Assembly: GCF_913773735.1 (NCBI RefSeq)
Contig: NZ_CAJYEB010000018.1
Span: forward strand, 1-64,000
Source of the DNA: an uncultured Massilia sp.
Lineage (GTDB): Bacteria > Pseudomonadota > Gammaproteobacteria > Burkholderiales > Burkholderiaceae_D
Direction: 5' to 3'
DNA length: 64,000 bases
In this document: positions 7,036 through 14,535 of the stretch, one piece after another
Layout of the letters: each line of letters opens with the position of its first letter
Numbering within the stretch: position 1 is the stretch's first letter
The notes under the pieces: generated by a model
The model's database searches: none
Told to the model about the DNA's origin: nothing
The model's input: only the letters and a program-made list of their open reading frames with translations
Position numbers and translations under genes: made by a program

Positions 7036-7854
7036 TTATTTCCTGGCGTGCCTGCGCGTGACGGTCGGCGCCTGGGCGGGCGATGGAGCGGGCGATGCAG
7101 CGGGAGATGCAGCGGGCGATGCGGCGGGCGCCGCCTTCCCGGGCGCCGCGGGATGGGCCAGCGCCAGCGCCGGCGCGGGCGCGTCGATCAGCGACGCATA
7201 CATCTCTTCGGAATTCGGCGCATCGGACGTGCACACCGACAGCACCCGGCAGGTGCCCTCGCCCACCGCGATGTACGCATGCGCCATGCCGCTGTCGAAG
7301 TAGATCGAATCGCCTTCCTCCAGCCGCACCGGCGCGTACAGGTCGGTGTACAGGTCGACGGTCCCTTCCAGCACGATGGCGAACTCCTCGCCCGGATGGC
7401 GGATCAGCTCGCCGAAGTCGGCCAGCGAGCGCGTGTGGATCTCGGCGATGATCGGCACGGAACGCTTGTTCAGCAGGTCCGCGGCCGGATACAGGTGCGA
7501 ATAATTGGGCGTATCGATCGCATAGCCGGTGCCGCGCCGGTTGATGCTGCGGCGGCCGCTGGACGCCGGCGCCGGCGTCTTGGCGGGCGCCGGATTGCCG
7601 CTGAACAGTTCGGAGATGTCCACCTCGAGGGCCTTGCAGATGCGCTGCAGCTTGTCGTAGCTGAGCGACATCTTGTTGTTCTCGATCTTGGAGATGGTGG
7701 ACATCGGCATGCCGCTGCGCTCGCCCGCCTCGATCAGCGTCATCCCGCGTTCCTTGCGGATCCGCCGCAGCGATTCGCCGAGGCTGCCGTCCCTCTCCTG
7801 TCCGCGCGCCGGTTCGCTGTCCGGTCCCTTGTCGTTCGCTCTTCGCGTGGCCAT
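7036..7854 (-). CDS. XRE-family regulator with C-terminal cupin domain
   Basis: The protein of about 272 residues has an XRE helix-turn-helix near residues 25-85 (LGESLRRIRKERGMTLIEA, then SGMPMSTISKIENNK). A single cupin barrel follows near 125-220 (HPGEEFAIVLEGTVDLYTD, then EGDSIYFDSGMAHAYIAVG). This is the PuuR/SutR-like layout, in which the cupin senses a small molecule. The last ~45 residues are an Ala/Pro-rich tail (PAASPAASPAASPAPSP) encoded by 12-bp tandem repeats, ending in a basic RRHARK. I chose the ATG at 7854 because GAGG lies six bases upstream; two in-frame ATGs and an alternative start lie just before it. It sits between the two peptide operons and is the best candidate for their local regulator. 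Confidence 0.88.
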   Translation of the reverse strand: MATRRANDKGPDSEPARGQERDGSLGESLRRIRKERGMTLIEAGERSGMPMSTISKIENNKMSLSYDKLQRICKALEVDISELFSGNPAPAKTPAPASSGRRSINRRGTGYAIDTPNYSHLYPAADLLNKRSVPIIAEIHTRSLADFGELIRHPGEEFAIVLEGTVDLYTDLYAPVRLEEGDSIYFDSGMAHAYIAVGEGTCRVLSVCTSDAPNSEEMYASLIDAPAPALALAHPAAPGKAAPAASPAASPAASPAPSPAQAPTVTRRHARK

Positions 7855-7867
7855 ATGCATCCTCATG

Positions 7868-7906
7868 GAGAACATTCATTATAGTTCCCAATAGCGAAGA
7901 TTGAAA
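7868..7906 (-). promoter_or_regulatory. XRE regulator promoter with overlapping dyad
   Basis: Leftward, TTTCAA (7906-7901), a 17-bp spacer and a perfect TATAAT (7883-7878) form a likely sigma70 promoter 24 bases from the start codon. The -10 is enclosed by an inverted repeat, GGGAAC and its partner GTTCTC, spaced by about ten bases. A repressor bound there would block the promoter, so autoregulation is plausible. Confidence 0.55.
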
Positions 7907-7932
7907 ACTCGTCACGATACCTTGCCGGGGCG

Positions 7933-9417
7933 CTAGCCATTCTGGAAAGCCGCGCCGTGCGGGTCGTCCACGCGCGGCCAGAAGTCCGGCGAACGCAGGC
8001 GGTACGGGATGGCGGCGAAGTCGAGGTTCATCGTGCCCGGCGTGGTGACGTAGCGCACCTCCCTGGCCAGCGGCGCGAACTCGGCGTGGAAATGCTGCGT
8101 CGACTTCACCACGACGAAGTCCTTGTCCTCCAGCGTGATCCCCAGGCCCGTGAAGGCGTCGGTGCCGTAGGTCTGGGTGCGCACCGAGGACAGCACGATG
8201 TGCAGGCCATTGTCCGCCTCCACCCATACGCAGGGGCCGAGGCGCTCGCGCGCGCCCAGCGCGCTCTGCGTGTGCTCGTCGACCACGGCGCGCACCAGCA
8301 CGCGCACGTCCACCGGCATGCCGGACTCGGGACCGCACTTGCCGCCCACGCGCAGGCGCAGCGCGGCGCCGGCGCCGGCGCTGCGGCAGACGTGGACGGC
8401 GCCCAGGTCCCACAGCATGCCGACCACCGCATTGCCCACGCCGCGCTCGAGCATGCGGCGCAGGATGAAGGTGCTGTCGCCGGACGCGCCGCCGCCGGGA
8501 TTGTCTGCGATGTCGGCCAGCACGATCGGTCCGCTGCCCGCCGCATCCGGCGCGCCGGCCAGCGCCGCGTCGACGTCCATCGCCGTCGCCCGGGTGGCGT
8601 GGCGCAGGCGCCAGAACGCGGCGCCCAGTTCGTCGGCCAGCGCACGCGCCAGCGCGCGGTCGCCGTCGGTGACGACCCACAGCTTGGCCCCCGCTTCCGG
8701 CACGTCGCCCCAGGGGAAGCCGTGGCCCAGCGACACCGACAGCACGCCGGGCCGGCGCTCGGCGTCCTGCATGCGCGCGACGAAACTGCGCATCGGTTCG
8801 CGCGTGGTGTGCCACAGGCCCACCATCTTGCAGTCGAAGACTTCGGTCACGGGCCGCACGCGGCCGGCGACGGCATCGACCAGGATCCGGTACAGCTCGC
8901 GCGCCCGGTCTTGCGCATCGGTGTGCGGATACTCCTTGAAGGCGACGATGACGTCGGCCGACGCCTGCATCAGGTCGGTGAAATGGCAGTGCAGGTCGAG
9001 CTCCATCCCGACCGGCACGTCGGGGCCGACGACGGCGCGGATGTGGCGGGCCAGGTCGCCCTCGCAATCATCGTAGCCGTCGGCGGCCATGGCGCCGTGC
9101 AGCAGCAACTGCACCGCGTCGACCGGCATGGCGGCGCGCAGGTCGGCCAGGATCTCGTCGCGGAAGGCTTCGTACACGTGGCGCACGGTGCGCCCGGCTG
9201 GCTGGGCGAAGGTGCTCAGGCTTTCCACGACGGCGTTGCCGTCGGCTTCGGCCAGCTCGCGCACGAAGCGCGTCAGCGCCCCCGTGCCGTGCGGGTCGCG
9301 GCGGCTGGCGTCGCCGTGGTAGATGCCGAATTCCTCGAAGCCGCCCAGGCCCGTGGGGGCGGCGGCGAAGGTGTTGGTCTCGGTGACGAGGCAGGCGACA
9401 AACAGTTTCATGGTCAT
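7933..9417 (-). CDS. MlrC-type M81 family metallopeptidase, copy 2
   Basis: The second M81 protein, about 494 residues, keeps the family motifs: TETNTF (12-17), HGAM (107-110), DCEGD (117-121), DLHCHF with D141 and H143, KEYPHTD with H165, GHGFPWGD, DNPGGGASGDSTF and VVVKSTQHFH. No signal peptide is visible. It differs substantially from copy 1, so substrate preferences probably differ. Its ATG (9417) overlaps the stop of the upstream serine hydrolase in an ATGA junction; a second in-frame ATG lies two codons later. It is the last gene of the leftward operon that begins with the TonB receptor, which places it as a cytoplasmic step after import. Confidence 0.88.
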   Translation of the reverse strand: MTMKLFVACLVTETNTFAAAPTGLGGFEEFGIYHGDASRRDPHGTGALTRFVRELAEADGNAVVESLSTFAQPAGRTVRHVYEAFRDEILADLRAAMPVDAVQLLLHGAMAADGYDDCEGDLARHIRAVVGPDVPVGMELDLHCHFTDLMQASADVIVAFKEYPHTDAQDRARELYRILVDAVAGRVRPVTEVFDCKMVGLWHTTREPMRSFVARMQDAERRPGVLSVSLGHGFPWGDVPEAGAKLWVVTDGDRALARALADELGAAFWRLRHATRATAMDVDAALAGAPDAAGSGPIVLADIADNPGGGASGDSTFILRRMLERGVGNAVVGMLWDLGAVHVCRSAGAGAALRLRVGGKCGPESGMPVDVRVLVRAVVDEHTQSALGARERLGPCVWVEADNGLHIVLSSVRTQTYGTDAFTGLGITLEDKDFVVVKSTQHFHAEFAPLAREVRYVTTPGTMNLDFAAIPYRLRSPDFWPRVDDPHGAAFQNG

Positions 9418-11090
9418 TGCTCCTCGACGCGCACGAAATGCATGTGGCGCGTGCGCAGCGTGTTCATGCGCAGCCCGGCGACCTTGCCGGCACGACGCTC
9501 GACGGCCAGGGTGCCGCCCAGCGCGGCGAGCTGGCCGGTGAAGTTCCAGCCGAACACGTCGTCCGAATACGGCGTCAGCGTCATCGTGTTGGGACCGTGG
9601 ACGCCGGCCACGCGCATCCTCAAGGCGTCGCCGTCGAGCGCGATCTCGGCGTCGGCGTCGAGGTCGGGCGCGCGGTAGCGGCCCACTAGCGCGCGGCCCG
9701 CCTGCGCCGCGGACGGCGGCGCGGCGGGCAGGCGCGCGAGCGTCTGCATCGTGCCGGCGTCTTCCAGCTGCAGCGTGTCCGGCGCCGCCGCGTCCGCGGC
9801 GAGCGGCTCGGCGATCACGCGGTACGGGCCCGTCACGATGCGCGCGAATTCCAGGAACAGCGCGCCCGCCTCGGCGCGCGCCGGGATCGGCGGCGAATTG
9901 TGGATCACGAAACCGAGCTTGCCGCCGGCGTCGCCGAAGCCGAACACCATGTCGGCCGACGGCGAGGCGTAGCGGGCGCCGACCAGCGGCCGGAAGCGCT
10001 CGCACTCGGCCATGGCGGGCGCCGGCCGCGGCAGCGCCGCGTCGCCCAGCACGATGTCGACGACGCGGTTGGCCAGCTCGCTCACGCTGACCGGGGCGCC
10101 GTTGGCGATGATGATGACGTCGAGCGCGTGCGCCGGCACGGTCAGCATCTGGCAGGTGCCGCCGATCACGGTGCCGCCGTGGTGGATCACCTCGACGCCG
10201 CGGTAGTCTTCCACCTGCAGGCCCAGCGCATAGCCGTGCGCCGTGCCGTTGTTCAGGCGCGCCGGCGTCTTCAGCTGGGCCCAGCTGGCGGCGCTGCCGA
10301 CCACGTGGGGGCCGCGCAGGTGGGCGAGCCAGCGCAGCATGTCGTCCACGGTCGAGACGATGGCCCCTTCGGCGCGCACTTCCTCGCTGGGGAAGATGCC
10401 GCGGCGCCAGCCGCCGTCCGGCTGCGCCACGTGCATCGTGGCCATGCCCGGATGGATCTCGAAGTCGCTGGGGACCGAGCGCGTGTCGCGCATGCCCAGC
10501 GGGTCGAACAGGCGCTCCGCGAGGAACTGCTCGAACGGCATGCCGGCGGCGCGCTCGATCGCCAGCGCCAGCAGGTGGTAGCCGCCATTGTTGTAGATCT
10601 GCCGGTCGCCCGGCGCGAAATTGACGTCGCGCTGGCGCGCCTGCACGGCCAGCGAATCGCCCTTGGGCTTGATGGTCATGCCGGAGGCCAGGAAGCCGAC
10701 GTCGAGGCTGTCGCGCAGGCCGCTGGTGTGGGCCATGAACTGGCGCAGCGTCGGCTCGTGGGCCGGGTCGGCGGGCGCGCGCAGCTCGGGCAGCCAGCGG
10801 CGCGCCCCGGCGTCGACGTCGAGCTTGCCCTCCTCGGCCAGCAGCAGCGCCGCCAGGCTGGCGAAGTGCTTGCTGGTGGACCCGATGCGCATGCGCGTCC
10901 AGGGCGTGTTGGCGACGCCGTGCTCGAGGCTGGCCAGGCCGAAGCCGCGCCGGTACACGGTGGCGCCGTCCAGGGCGATGCCGACGACCAGGCCGGGCGC
11001 GTCGCCGCGGTTGACCGGTTCGAACAGCGCATCGAGCGCCGCGGTGTCCACGGCGGCGACGGTCTCTTTCGGGGGATTGGCTGGTTTCAT
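9414..11090 (-). CDS. Serine hydrolase of the beta-lactamase/S12 family, D-aminopeptidase-like
   Basis: The 558-residue protein has the three catalytic motifs of the penicillin-recognising fold: STSK (S71, K74), YNN (Y166-N168) and HGG (304-306). No signal peptide is visible, so it is probably cytoplasmic. The catalytic domain covers about 20-340. The remaining ~220 residues resemble the extra beta-barrel domains of D-aminopeptidase DAP-type enzymes, which release N-terminal D-residues. In microcystin degradation MlrB is also a member of this fold. The gene overlaps both neighbours by ATGA junctions: the MFS transporter upstream and the MlrC-type gene downstream. Esterase activity is an alternative. 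Confidence 0.83.
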   Translation of the reverse strand: MKPANPPKETVAAVDTAALDALFEPVNRGDAPGLVVGIALDGATVYRRGFGLASLEHGVANTPWTRMRIGSTSKHFASLAALLLAEEGKLDVDAGARRWLPELRAPADPAHEPTLRQFMAHTSGLRDSLDVGFLASGMTIKPKGDSLAVQARQRDVNFAPGDRQIYNNGGYHLLALAIERAAGMPFEQFLAERLFDPLGMRDTRSVPSDFEIHPGMATMHVAQPDGGWRRGIFPSEEVRAEGAIVSTVDDMLRWLAHLRGPHVVGSAASWAQLKTPARLNNGTAHGYALGLQVEDYRGVEVIHHGGTVIGGTCQMLTVPAHALDVIIIANGAPVSVSELANRVVDIVLGDAALPRPAPAMAECERFRPLVGARYASPSADMVFGFGDAGGKLGFVIHNSPPIPARAEAGALFLEFARIVTGPYRVIAEPLAADAAAPDTLQLEDAGTMQTLARLPAAPPSAAQAGRALVGRYRAPDLDADAEIALDGDALRMRVAGVHGPNTMTLTPYSDDVFGWNFTGQLAALGGTLAVERRAGKVAGLRMNTLRTRHMHFVRVEEQ

Positions 11091-12427
11091 GGCGTTGGCT
11101 CCGATGGAATGGCGTGGCCGGCGGCGCGCATGGCGCGCGCGAAGGCGACGGTGGCGAGGATGCTGGTGACGACGCCCACGCAGGCGAGCGGCACGGTGAG
11201 GTCGGCGTCGCGCGCCAGCGCGCGAGCGCCCAGGCTGACGAGCAGCGGCGCGATGCCGAAGGCGACCAGCGCGATGCCGGCGACCAGGAGGCTGAGGCAG
11301 GTGCCGCGCAGGCGGTTCGGCAGCACCACCATCACGGCCGAGGTGGCGGCGATGTTGGCGCAGGCGCCGGCGGTCAGCAGCAGCGCCAGCAGGATGGCGA
11401 ACCCGCCGACGCCCGGCGCGACGGCGAACAGGGCGGCGGGAATCGACAGCGCGGCGCCGGCCACCGCGCCGGCCAGGGCGCCGCCGTGGCCGCGGCGGCG
11501 CTGTCCCAGGTCGGCCGTCACGCCGCCGAGCACGGCGCCGACGATGCCCGACACCAGGTTGAGCATGCCCATCCAGGCGCCGAAGTCGGCCGGCGCCTGG
11601 TGGAAGTTGCGGGTCAGGATGGGCACCGCCCAGATCGCGGCGGCGGCATCGGCCATGCCGATGGTGACCATGCCGCCGGCCAGCGGCAGCAGGAAGTGCC
11701 GGTAGCCCCACAGCGCGCGCAGGGCCGCGCGCAGCGCCGTCCCGTCCTGCGCGCCCGCCTCGCGGCGCGCGGGTTCGCGCAGGAACAGCAGCGCGACGCT
11801 GGAGGCCAGCACGGCGGCCGCGAACGCCAGCAGCACCAGGCGCCACGGCGCCAGCGCCGCCAGCGCGCCGCCGGCCGGCAGTGCGGCCGGCAGCCAGGCC
11901 AGCAGCACGCCGGCCAGCGCGTACGCCACCGTGCTGCCAGCCACCTGCCCGAGCGAGATCAGGGTGACCATGCGGCCGCGCACCGCGGGTTCGGTCAGGT
12001 CGGCCACCAGCGACAGCGCGGCCGGCTGGCCCGCCGCCACCGCCGCGCCGATCATCATGCGCGCGACGAAGGCGCCGGCGAAGTCCTGCGCCAGGGCGCC
12101 GAGCACGCTGCCGGCGGCGCACAGCAGCGCCAGCCATGCCAGCAGGCGGTTGCGCCTGGTGCGGTCGACCAGGCGCCCCATCGGCAGCGAGATCAGGGCC
12201 GTGGGCAGCGCCAGCGCCAGGCCCTGCAGCAGGGCGACCTGGTTGTCGCCCAGGCCGAGGTCGGCCTTCACCAGTTCCTGTATCGGGCTCAGTACGTAAC
12301 GCGCGGCCGTGCCGGTGAACAGCGCCAGCATGACCAGGCCGATCGCGGCGTTGCGCACCGGGCCGCGCGGCGCGGCGCGGGCGACGGCGGCGGCGTCCAG
12401 CGCGGTGTCGTTCATCGCGGTCGCCAT
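11087..12427 (-). CDS. MFS transporter
   Basis: The 446-residue integral membrane protein has about 12 hydrophobic segments and the MFS loop motif GRLVDRTRRNRLL between helices 2 and 3 (about residues 83-95). It is probably in the drug/metabolite or sugar-phosphate-like part of the superfamily; no substrate signature is visible. The start at 12427 leaves one base after the upstream stop, and its own stop overlaps the D-aminopeptidase-like gene by ATGA. Between a set of periplasmic hydrolases and cytoplasmic peptidases, its likely job is to carry the processed product across the inner membrane. This role is inferred from position only. Confidence 0.82.
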   Translation of the reverse strand: MATAMNDTALDAAAVARAAPRGPVRNAAIGLVMLALFTGTAARYVLSPIQELVKADLGLGDNQVALLQGLALALPTALISLPMGRLVDRTRRNRLLAWLALLCAAGSVLGALAQDFAGAFVARMMIGAAVAAGQPAALSLVADLTEPAVRGRMVTLISLGQVAGSTVAYALAGVLLAWLPAALPAGGALAALAPWRLVLLAFAAAVLASSVALLFLREPARREAGAQDGTALRAALRALWGYRHFLLPLAGGMVTIGMADAAAAIWAVPILTRNFHQAPADFGAWMGMLNLVSGIVGAVLGGVTADLGQRRRGHGGALAGAVAGAALSIPAALFAVAPGVGGFAILLALLLTAGACANIAATSAVMVVLPNRLRGTCLSLLVAGIALVAFGIAPLLVSLGARALARDADLTVPLACVGVVTSILATVAFARAMRAAGHAIPSEPTP

Positions 12428-12428
12428 C

Positions 12429-14525
12429 TCAGTAGTTCAGGTTCCAGGCCAGCAGCTGGCCGACCGCGCCCACCCACAGCAGGCCGAGCAGGGCCAGCGC
12501 CACCAGCACGCTCCAGGTCCGGGCCAGCGCCGAGGCGTCGGCGCGGCGCATGCGCCAGGCCGCCCAGACGCCGGCCACGGCGGCGGCCACGGCCAGCAGG
12601 CCGCTGGCCTCGACGAGGCCCACCAGCCAGTCGTTGGCATAGCTGTACAGGCGCAGGTCGGTCACCAGCACCGGCTGGATCAGCAGGAACCAGACGAACA
12701 GCCAGGCCATGGCCACGGCGACGGCCACGCGCTGCACCCGGCGCAGGCGGCGCAGTTCGGGCGAGGCGCCGCTGACGGCGCGGTCCGCGCGGCGCAGCAG
12801 CGCGCCCAGCGGCCACATGACGAGCGTGGCCAGCAGCACCAGCACCGACAGCGACAGCACGGTCAGGTTCAGCGACGTCGAACGCAGGAACGACGCTTCC
12901 TGCAGCACCGACACCGGGTTTTCGCTGTCGACCACGGTCTTCACGCCGTCCACCTCGGTCAGCATCAGCGTCTGCGCGCCGCCGATCTTGCGCCAGCGCT
13001 GGGGCGCGACCTCGCGGTACTCGACCAGGCCGCCGACCACCGGGTCCGGCACCTTGATCGTGCCATCCGGCGTGGCGGCGATCACCGTCTGGTCCAGCAG
13101 GTACAGCACGCTGAGGAAGCCGTGCTCGACGCGGCGCGAGCCTTCGTAGCGGCCGGCGATCCTGTGCGCGTCTTCCTTGGCGGTGGCCAGCGCCGGCGCG
13201 GTGTCGGCCGCGCTGGCGGCGCCAGGGAAGTAGCGGTCCATGAAGCCGTCGAACAGTTCCTTGCGCGCGCCGTACGTGGCGGCATCCTTGCCGCGGCTGT
13301 TGAAGGTGAAGAAGATGCCGACGCCTTCCTGCGGCAGCAGGCCCAGCTCGGTGTGGAACACCACCGTGTCGCCGCCGTGGCCGAGCACGGTGCGGCCGTT
13401 CTGGGTGGCGAGGAAGAAGCCGTGCGCCATGCGGGCGAAGCCTTCCGGCGCCGATTCGGTGGCGCCGTGCATGCGCGCGGTGGTCGCCGGGTCGAGCATG
13501 GCGTAGCCGTCCAGGCTGCCCTGCTGCAGGTGGGCCAGCATGAAGCGGGCCATGTCGGCGGCCGTCGTGGTGACGCTGCCGGCCGGCGCCGTGACCACCA
13601 TCTCGAATTCGGACGGCGGCTCGCTGGCGCTGCGGTAGCCCTTCGACAGCGTGCCCGGGAAGTTGGCCGGCAGCGGCTGCACGAAGGTGGTGTGCGTCAT
13701 GCCCAGCGGCCGGAAGATGTGGCGCTCGACGTAGGCCTCGAACGGCTCGCCCGAGAGGCGCTGCACGATGTAGCCGGCCAGCGCAACGCCGTAGTTCGAG
13801 TAGGCCGGCACCGCGCCCGGCGCGAACAGCATCGGGCGCGGGTGGTCCTTCAGGTAGCGCTCGGTGCTGGGGGTGCGCTGCGGATCGTAGGACAGCAGGT
13901 CCTTCAAGCCTTCCTCGAAGCCGGCGCGGTGGTTCATCAGGTGGCGCATGGTGACCGGCTTGCCGTAGGGCTCGGCGATCTTGAAGTCGAGGTAGTCGTT
14001 GACGTTGCGGTCGAGGTCGATCTTGCCCTGCTGGACCAGTTGCATCACCGCCGTCCAGGTGAACAGCTTCGAGGTCGAGCCGATGCGCACCAGCGTATCC
14101 GCCGGGTCCATCGACACGCGCGCGGCCACGTCGGCCAGGCCGTAGCCCTTCTGCAGCAGCACCTTGCCGTCCTTGACGACGCTGATGACCATGCCGCCGA
14201 TGTCGCCGCTCTTGAGCGCGTACGGCACGCGGCCGTCGAGCCAGGCGCCCAGGTCGGCGGCGTCGAGGGCATGGGTAGTGCCGTCCGTGGCGCCGTCCGT
14301 GGCGCCGTCGGACACCGGCGCGCGCGGCGCGGCCGGCAGCGGGTTCTCGGGCAGGCGCTCCTTCAGCGCCGCGCCGGCCTTGTCCTGCGGGGTCCTGGCC
14401 AGCGCGGGCACGGGCGCCGGCTCAGTCGGGGCCTGCTTCGGATCGGCCGCGAACGACGGCAGGGCCAGCGCCGCGCACAGCAGCGCGGCGCCGGACAGGA
14501 ACTTGGTAGGGAGACGTGCTTTCAT
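12429..14525 (-). CDS. Exported S12-family serine hydrolase with C-terminal membrane domain, copy 1
   Basis: The 698-residue protein starts with a Sec signal (LSGAALLCAALALPSFAAD). A Pro/Ala-rich linker follows, with a short repeat (DGATDGATDGTT) encoded by 12-bp units. The beta-lactamase/esterase domain carries STSK (S150, K153), YSN (242-244) and HGG (383-385). The last ~150 residues contain four hydrophobic segments, so the hydrolase should be held at the periplasmic face of the inner membrane. It is paralogous to the next gene upstream and shares the same layout; the gap is 10 bp. The likely role is hydrolysis of a peptide or ester delivered by the TonB receptor. D,D-peptidase, amidase and esterase activities are all possible for this fold. 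Confidence 0.85.
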   Translation of the reverse strand: MKARLPTKFLSGAALLCAALALPSFAADPKQAPTEPAPVPALARTPQDKAGAALKERLPENPLPAAPRAPVSDGATDGATDGTTHALDAADLGAWLDGRVPYALKSGDIGGMVISVVKDGKVLLQKGYGLADVAARVSMDPADTLVRIGSTSKLFTWTAVMQLVQQGKIDLDRNVNDYLDFKIAEPYGKPVTMRHLMNHRAGFEEGLKDLLSYDPQRTPSTERYLKDHPRPMLFAPGAVPAYSNYGVALAGYIVQRLSGEPFEAYVERHIFRPLGMTHTTFVQPLPANFPGTLSKGYRSASEPPSEFEMVVTAPAGSVTTTAADMARFMLAHLQQGSLDGYAMLDPATTARMHGATESAPEGFARMAHGFFLATQNGRTVLGHGGDTVVFHTELGLLPQEGVGIFFTFNSRGKDAATYGARKELFDGFMDRYFPGAASAADTAPALATAKEDAHRIAGRYEGSRRVEHGFLSVLYLLDQTVIAATPDGTIKVPDPVVGGLVEYREVAPQRWRKIGGAQTLMLTEVDGVKTVVDSENPVSVLQEASFLRSTSLNLTVLSLSVLVLLATLVMWPLGALLRRADRAVSGASPELRRLRRVQRVAVAVAMAWLFVWFLLIQPVLVTDLRLYSYANDWLVGLVEASGLLAVAAAVAGVWAAWRMRRADASALARTWSVLVALALLGLLWVGAVGQLLAWNLNY

Positions 14526-14535
14526 CGGATGGCTT

